This document shows positions 57,875-64,000 of a stretch of 64,000 nucleotides of DNA, piece after piece. The position numbers were made by a program, and so were the translations under genes. The stretch's first letter is position 1, and every line of letters starts with the position of its first letter. The DNA is from Malachius bipustulatus (lineage: Eukaryota > Arthropoda > Insecta > Coleoptera > Melyridae). The notes beneath the pieces were generated by a model. The model worked only from the letters and a program-made list of their open reading frames with translations, searched no databases and was not told where the DNA came from. The stretch covers positions 24,859,144 through 24,923,143 of the forward strand of contig OU342634.1 of assembly GCA_910589415.1 (NCBI GenBank). Reading direction: 5' to 3'.

Positions 57875-58665
57875 TACAGGGTGTCAAAAAAAAGATAACT
57901 TTTCCAGTTGTTTGATAATATCTCAGGTAAAAAGCTCAACTATATTGTGCATATATCTTACCGTTGATTTTATAGCTATTTTTTAAATGCAGACTTTTTT
58001 TTCATATGCTAGTGACGGAGATTTTGGGGTTATGTGACTTTTTTTTGTCCCTATAATAGTAAAAAATAATAATGATAAATATCTAAGACACTGGCAAAAT
58101 TGGCATTTTGAACGCCAATTTTAAATTGCCAATATTTTCTACAGAAAAAAGGTGATAAGTACATAATTATGTATATATTTTTGTGGGAAAATTTTTTCTT
58201 AGAATGAGTCAAGGAATCATGCACTTCCTAAAATTTTTCGCACTAACATGGTGTTTTAAAACAAAAAGGTCGGAAAATGAAAGGTGTGAATCCTTGGGAG
58301 CGTTCTGAAAAAAAATTAATTATTAACATATGGACCAGTAAACCCTCCGTTTTCGAGACACATAAAAAAAGGTGCTCTAGGCCAAAAGCTTCAATGTGAA
58401 CAGTTCGAAAAAAAACAACAATTTATCATGAAAAAAATAACAGTAGCAACAATGTTTTGTTGTGGACAAAAGCTTTATACTTATTGTTTTTAATAGTTTT
58501 TTTATAATTTGTTTCACCGCCACATGGAAAAATTTAATTTGCCTTCTTAAATTAGATAATATTTTAATGACAAGATGTATGTACTATGTACAAAAGCTGG
58601 ATTCTATATTTCAAAAGGTTCCTGAGATATCGTCAAAAAAGTGGGATATATTTTGACACCCTGTA
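57875..58665. mobile_element. Palindromic element inside a diverged host palindrome
   Basis: TACAGGGTGTCAAAAAAAAG is mirrored by TTTTGACACCCTGTA. Directly outside, ATGCATCGTTTTTGTGA on the left is mirrored by TCTCAAAAACGGTACAT on the right, and the similarity continues for about 80 bp, so it lies on the axis of an older palindrome. No ORF with a domain is present. Confidence 0.8.
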
Positions 58666-60843
58666 TCTCAAAAACGGTACATTTGCGGAGCTATTTTAAG
58701 AGGCACTTTTTCTTACAACGAGCCAGTAAATCTCACCTCTAATTTTCCGACACATGTTTTGAGACACCTTGTATACATACGCAATTTTCCAAAATTTTCC
58801 AGCAGCACCATTATGAAATCTAAGGTCATTAGCTTTTTAAAAAGCAGTGGCCTGCTAGAGTGGATGTAAATTACTTAGGTATGAGCCACAATAGACCGCT
58901 TGGTCGCAGTGGAGGTGTCACTAATCGACCCACTCATTATATAACTAAACCATTATGAAAATTCGAAATTGATATTTCTTTCCGTATGAGGCGATACCTA
59001 TTATTATTATTATTATTTATTCCTGATGAATTTATAATTTAATGGATAGTTTATAAATAGTTATTCTACCGTGTCTTACGAAAATAATAACATAAAACTC
59101 TTACGTAGCAGCTCTGATACAGAAATTATGATTGCGCAATTGTAAAAAAAATAGTAGGTAACTATCGCAGCTTCGTTCAGTGGATGTCCAAAAAAAATCA
59201 TAAATTTACTTTCCGAAGAGCTAGAGCCTGAAAAAACCTTTCATCTTTATAGGAAGAAAGTTAAAATTTGACAAAAAATTACTCAAAAATGCTCTTAAAT
59301 AATTTTTCCAAAATTGAAATTTTAATAATCTACCCTGTCTATCAAATAGTCTAAGAATGGACAAAAATTGTGTTGATTAGAATTTTGATTAATTTTTAAT
59401 GGTAGGTAGGTAGGGAGTGGTACTAGAACAGTCCAGCCAAATTTCCCACCTTTGATTCCGCAAGTGATGGCCTCCATCCTCCATCTTGAATTTAAGAAAT
59501 GAAACCATGTACCTGTCTCCACAAACATTGCTTGTGTATAGGTGAAATTTTTTTTATTCAAAACCTTAACACAATTTTTGCTTGGGACTTTTTTGAAATT
59601 CTTGATTGTTCATTCAAAAGTTAACAAATTTTTTAAAATGGCCCTTTTTGGGGGTGAAAACTGTTTCTTCGATTTTACAACAAAACAGTCAATCGGTTGT
59701 GAACAACAGTAGTAGCGAAAATTTTTGAATTTTGTATCTATAATTAATTCCAGTCATTGTTTTTTCATCGAATACGTATTTTGGGGGTTTTAGGGTCGTT
59801 TGATTAAGAATCCGATATCCATTTTACAAACATAAAATGACGAATCCAATATGGCGGACGTCTTCCATTTAACTTCCATTTACTTGTCTTCCATTATCAT
59901 TTTATGCAAAATAAAAAAAATATTAAAAAATATTGGCACCGATGAACTTTTGGTGATTTTTGTATTATTACAAAGCATAAAACTTTTGTCATAAACACTC
60001 GTAAGCTACACACGCCGCTGGGCAAAAAAGACTGTGATGTTTCAAGAAAAATTTATGATAAGAAAATTAGATTTTCAGTTTTGAATGTATCAATACAACA
60101 CTATCAGTTGCGATTTTTTGTTAAATCCCATTGGTAGGCTACCTTCATTAAAAAAATTACTTAGATCTCGATCTCGATTTTTAAAGGTGTCCGGATTTTT
60201 TGTTATGCTGTGTATTTTCATCCCCAATTGACCAAAGTTTTGTAAAATCGAAAAAACAAAAGCGCTATTTTTGAAAATGTGCAACTTTGTGTAAATTTCA
60301 AGAAAAGTTCAAACAAAACCGAGATACACGATTTAGTCCCTTAAATTCAAGATGGCGGCCTTATCTAGCGGAATCCAGGGGAAAGGGGAAACTCGGCTGA
60401 AGTATTCTTGTGGCGCCCGCACCTTCCACCTACCAATAAAATTATCAAACTTCTAATTAACCAGTTCAAAAGCAAAAAGAAAATATTCAACTTTTGTCAT
60501 AATTTTTTTCTCGAAGCTATGATAGACATAAGTTGTGTGGTTCCCAGGAGGACATCGTTTGGGGCAGAAGGTGAAATCAATCCTTCCCCCCTTCCTAACT
60601 CACATCTCTCACCGCGCGGGTGGGAGTATTTATATAAGTATAATTTTTCAGAAAGGAACCACCATTTTTTATTCCAGATTCCAAATATATCCAGGAAAAT
60701 ATCCAACTTTCTCCGGAATTGTTTTTTTCATCGCCAATTTTCATTTCATGGATGGGCTGGAAGATTGATTGAGTCCCAATAAAATGAATGATCTGTTGAG
60801 AATAATGAAATAATGATGAATTAATTAAAGGTATAAGCACACA
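58666..60843. other. No supported gene
   Basis: It begins with the right arm of the older palindrome, ending GACACCTTGTA at about 58,773. The rest is AT-rich, with isolated CpG patches such as 60,530-60,620. Overlapping frames at 60,408-60,858 show no domain. Confidence 0.4.
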
Positions 60844-61723
60844 TACAGGGTGGTTCAACTTAAAACGTCAGGACTTTACCAAACGATAGATAACGTTAAA
60901 ATAATGCCAGTTTCTCTAATACACTTATAGCCGGGAAAGCTTCCTTTTCAAGATACAGGGCGTTGAAGTTTTGGGAAAAAAATAATGTTTTGCGAATATT
61001 GTCAAAACGGCTGCTTTAAAAAAATTGAAATTTGGCACGCAGCATGAGCTAATTATCTTTCATGATTTACGGCTTATGGTGATAAATTGCGAAAACCAAC
61101 GGCGGAGATATGGGTGTGCCATCGCCCCTTTTCAAAAAAAAAAATTGACGCCACTAACTCTATGGCAAATTTAATAATACTATTCAATGCCCCATGCTTT
61201 TTACAACAAAAAAGTACTCTCTAATTTTTTTCACAAGGCGTACCTTTTTTTGGCGCACGTTTTCGAAATAATTCAGGTTTTCTTAGGTAATATCCGTAGC
61301 CATTTTAAGAATAACAGACAAATTCTAATCAAATAACTTTTACTTAAATAATTAAATAACAGAAATAAACAGCACCTAACTAATGTAACAATTGTCAGTA
61401 ATCATAAAGTCAGTGGCGTCAATTTTTTTTTTAAAGGGGCGATGACACACCCATATCTCCGCCGCTGGTTTTCGCAATTTATCACCATAGGCCGTAAATC
61501 ATGAAAGATACTTATAGCTCATGCTGCGTGCCAAATTTCAATTTTTTTAAAGCAGCCGTTTTGACAATATTCACAAAACATTATTTTTTTTCCCAAAACT
61601 TCAACACCCTGTATCTTGAAAAGGAAGCTTTCCGGGCTATAAGTGTATAAGAGAAACTGGCATTATTTTAACGTTATCTATCGTTTGGTAAAGTCCTGAC
61701 GTTTTAAGTTGGACCACCCTGTA
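60844..61723. mobile_element. Palindromic element, TACAGGGTGGTCCAACTT family, copy 2
   Basis: It is nearly the same as 52,511-53,387 in arms and length. The asymmetric centre lies in the opposite orientation and has an extra segment (TTTTTGGCGCACGTTTTCG) where copy 1 has a shorter one. The flanks are unrelated to copy 1, confirming mobility. Confidence 0.95.
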
Positions 61724-62166
61724 TATTTTGATTTGATGATTAACAACTGTGCTTGGTTAAGTAGAAATAAATGGCTGGTTTGGTTTGTATAGTTAGCCAT
61801 GATGTGACGTCATGTGGAGAGTCACGGGATATAGCTCGATAACGTCAAATTTTCTATGGCATTGTTCATAAAAATTTTTAAAGACGTTTGCATCAACAGT
61901 AAGAAATTAACAATGTACAAAAAACAAATAATATGTCTTATTTAATCAAATATTCGAAATTGAATACTCAAAAAACCTTTCAAATTTTTAATAAAATCGA
62001 AATTATTGAAGAATCAAGAAGACATTGAATTTAAATTAAAGCATATTGTATATTATACTGCAGTGAAGTTTGTGAAGTTTCTTAAAGAAACTAACGAATT
62101 TTATCTGGTGTCTTTGTATTTCTTTGTTTCGTTAATAATAATTGAAAACGTTTCAAAAATATGTAG
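61724..62166. other. No supported gene
   Basis: AT-rich; probably intron or intergenic sequence before the candidate exon that follows. Confidence 0.35.
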
Positions 62167-62278
62167 GTGTACCTCAGAGACAACATACTATAAAGAGACC
62201 GTCAGATCGACGGACGAAAATGGGTACACTGTTCACGCGCATTCCGGTAGCGCATCGCGCATTGCGGACGATTTCTAA
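62167..62278 (+). CDS. Candidate terminal coding exon, unidentified
   Basis: After the acceptor AAAATATGTAG, one frame gives one base plus 36 codons and TAA. It begins CTSETTYYKETVRSTDENGY and ends SGSASRIADDF, a hydrophilic tail with CpG-rich codons in otherwise AT-rich DNA. The frame is also open upstream to an ATG at 62,006, but that part is AT-biased and has a hydrophobic stretch (LVSLYFFVSLIII), so it could instead be a 90-residue single-pass membrane protein. I cannot choose between these. Confidence 0.4.
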
Positions 62279-63361
62279 ACTAAAATGAAGCTGCCTTTAG
62301 ATCTAAATTCTCATTTTGACATAATCTGACGTTTAGTTTTGCAATTGTGTAAAATTTGATTTGTTTAATTTCAGTATTTTATCAAACTAATAATAAATTT
62401 TAGATGAAACTTTACCTTGAAAGTATTTAGAAATATAATTTATAATAATTTACCCAATTAATAACAGTATAACGTAAAACGTTCGCATATTTGTTGACTT
62501 TTTGAAAGGTCAGTGCAATATATCCTGTTTCATGCTCTTGTAAGTAATAAAAATTATTTTAAATAAATCGAAAAAAACTCTTTCTGAATGCGAAATAATT
62601 GTTTTAGGAACCACATTCTGTCTGCGTCTTGGTTTAAAAGCAATTTCTAATCACAACGATGGATCTATCAAAGTTATGAATACAACACCCAAGAAAAACT
62701 GCATTAAAACACTATTAGAAGGTAGATAAAGGAATACAAATCTTTTGAGATGCTGAGATTCTGAGGTGCTGCGGTGTGTGTTATCTTCTCTGTTTATACT
62801 TATTTAGTTTGGTACATTATACTATTGGGCATTTTATTATGTAAAGAAGTTCACGTGACCGGCGGGCCCTCTTCGGAGCTGGAAACCTCAAAAAATGGGC
62901 CGCTTTTTTTGTTGCCTGAAAAACTCTGAATAAATTCAGGCATATTCTTTGATAAAAATAAGTATTTTTTGTTTCTTGGTGTTTCTCTGCTAAAACTCTT
63001 CCTTCTCAGTAAAAGCATCAAATGATGGTCTATGAATTCTTTGTCTTGATATTTCTTACAAAAGAAGGAAGCAGTATGAAGAAAAAGTTTATTTATTTTT
63101 GTCTAAAGAATATGCGTAAATTTTTCCATAATTTTTGAGAATAAGAGGGCTAATCATCTGTAGAAGGATAAATCGCCTTTTGACTCCGCGAGTTTTTCTT
63201 TAAGACACCTGCTGCTTCACGTGAAACTAATGAATCAAAAAAATTAAGTTTTTTATAATTTTTTTCAGATAGATCCTTTTTCGGCTTCCCTCTTGAAGAG
63301 AACCCAGTTACGTGACCTACCACTTCGGTAGATCGTAGCTATAGAGGTATATATACACATC
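62279..63361. other. No supported gene
   Basis: AT-rich. It includes the probable 3' side of the preceding exon (AATAAA at about 62,392) and, near 63,290-63,361, possible 3' untranslated sequence of the minus-strand exons that follow. Confidence 0.35.
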
Positions 63362-63407
63362 TTAACCAAGCGACGGCGTCTGCGGTGCACGATCCAGCAG
63401 ATGATGG
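63362..63407 (-). CDS. Candidate terminal exon, pairs with 63,737-63,783
   Basis: An acceptor (GGCATTCCAG) is followed by one base and 14 codons (HHLLDRAPQTPSLG) to TAA. The phase matches the micro-exon upstream, completing a TGC codon. A longer alternative frame here (63,265-63,513) encodes a basic peptide with VHRRRRRLVK. The call rests on splice phase alone. Confidence 0.25.
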
Positions 63408-63736
63408 CTGGAATGCCTTTTATGTTAAAATTATTAACAACAATATTATTATAATAATATTTTTTTTCTGGAAAACTCTTTCCATGTTGAGAAAACTGGT
63501 TAAATAGAAGCATCTTCTGTAAAAACTGAACCTGTATTTATGTGAAGAAAATTTTGTAGGAAGCATTTGTTACAATTATTAAGTATACTCGTATATATTG
63601 TGCATCTATTAAGAATAAAGAAGTTTTATATTGATGCCTCGAAGTTTATTTGCTGAAGTGGCGACACTTCAACCGTAAAAATAATTTTTCAAATAATAAT
63701 TAGGTATAAATTTAAATTTGAATATCCCGCGCTTAC

Positions 63737-63783
63737 CAATGATATCTCCGGTAGCCCAGGTAGTCGCCACCGTCGCAGGTTAC
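63737..63783 (-). CDS. Candidate 47-nt micro-exon, unidentified
   Basis: Between the acceptor AGACTCTAG and the donor CATTG|GTAAGC lie 15 codons plus two bases reading VTCDGGDYLGYRRYH. The island is GC-rich in AT-rich surroundings, and the donor is close to consensus. The family is unknown. Confidence 0.3.
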
Positions 63784-64000
63784 CTAGAGTCTAACGTGTA
63801 ATCGAACACTCTATTATATTATCTTTCTCTATGGTGTACCTATTAGCAAATACATTAGATGATAATACGTGCAGCTCTCCGCTATTTACATGTAATAAAC
63901 GTGAAGTATGAAAAGGAGCGCCATCTACACGCCTCGATCGCTAACTACACAAGACACCGGATATGAAAAGCACGGATGTAATATAAATTATTTTCACAGA
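63784..64000. other. Window end, nothing recognised
   Basis: AT-rich with scattered CpG; no open frame of note. Confidence 0.35.

Noticed and set aside
60408..60858. Cluster of overlapping ORFs on both strands
   Set aside because: Four frames are open at once in low-complexity sequence, with no domain and no splice support.

Overview
This window looks like a piece of an arthropod nuclear genome, most likely an insect and perhaps a hemipteran. It is AT-rich and gene-poor, with intron-bearing gene fragments, abundant TAGGTACC-type simple sequence, and protein domains typical of insect mobile DNA (DUF4806, a DUF4817-like helix-turn-helix). Nothing bacterial is present. I cannot name the species from sequence alone.

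About a quarter of the window is a transposon nest. Its core is one 12.6-kb, apparently intact Ty3/Gypsy-class LTR retrotransposon on the minus strand (35,774-48,376). It has 1,723-bp LTRs differing at only three positions, uninterrupted gag and pol, a canonical A AAA AAC -1 frameshift site with a predicted H-type pseudoknot, a primer binding site, a polypurine tract, and a third 384-codon ORF of unknown function after pol.

Most of the rest is shaped by palindromic (foldback) elements. Their ends read TACAGGGTG...CACCCTGTA or close variants, with TA at the insertion site. I count more than fifteen, from 41 bp to about 1.9 kb, at 12.7, 17.8, 21.8, 24.3, 28.8, 30.7, 48.5-50.9, 51.9-53.4, 55.8, 57.9 and 60.8 kb. 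Their most striking property is nesting: repeatedly one palindrome sits at the TA on the symmetry axis of a second one. The palindrome at 28.8 kb carries, in its loop, an ORF resembling the DUF4817 DNA-binding domain of insect transposases.

Cellular genes appear only as isolated exons with good splice sites: a plus exon at 10.5 kb, a minus first coding exon at 11.1 kb, and two phase-matched minus exons at 16.1-16.7 kb. Weaker candidates lie at 26.7, 27.7, 54.1, 62.2 and 63.4-63.8 kb. None could be assigned a function. Two degraded genes were recognised: a spliced DUF4806 pseudogene (1.4-2.4 kb) and a frameshifted member of an uncharacterised GCDTTS-motif family (34.1-34.7 kb). The remainder is AT-rich sequence with diverged tandem repeats.
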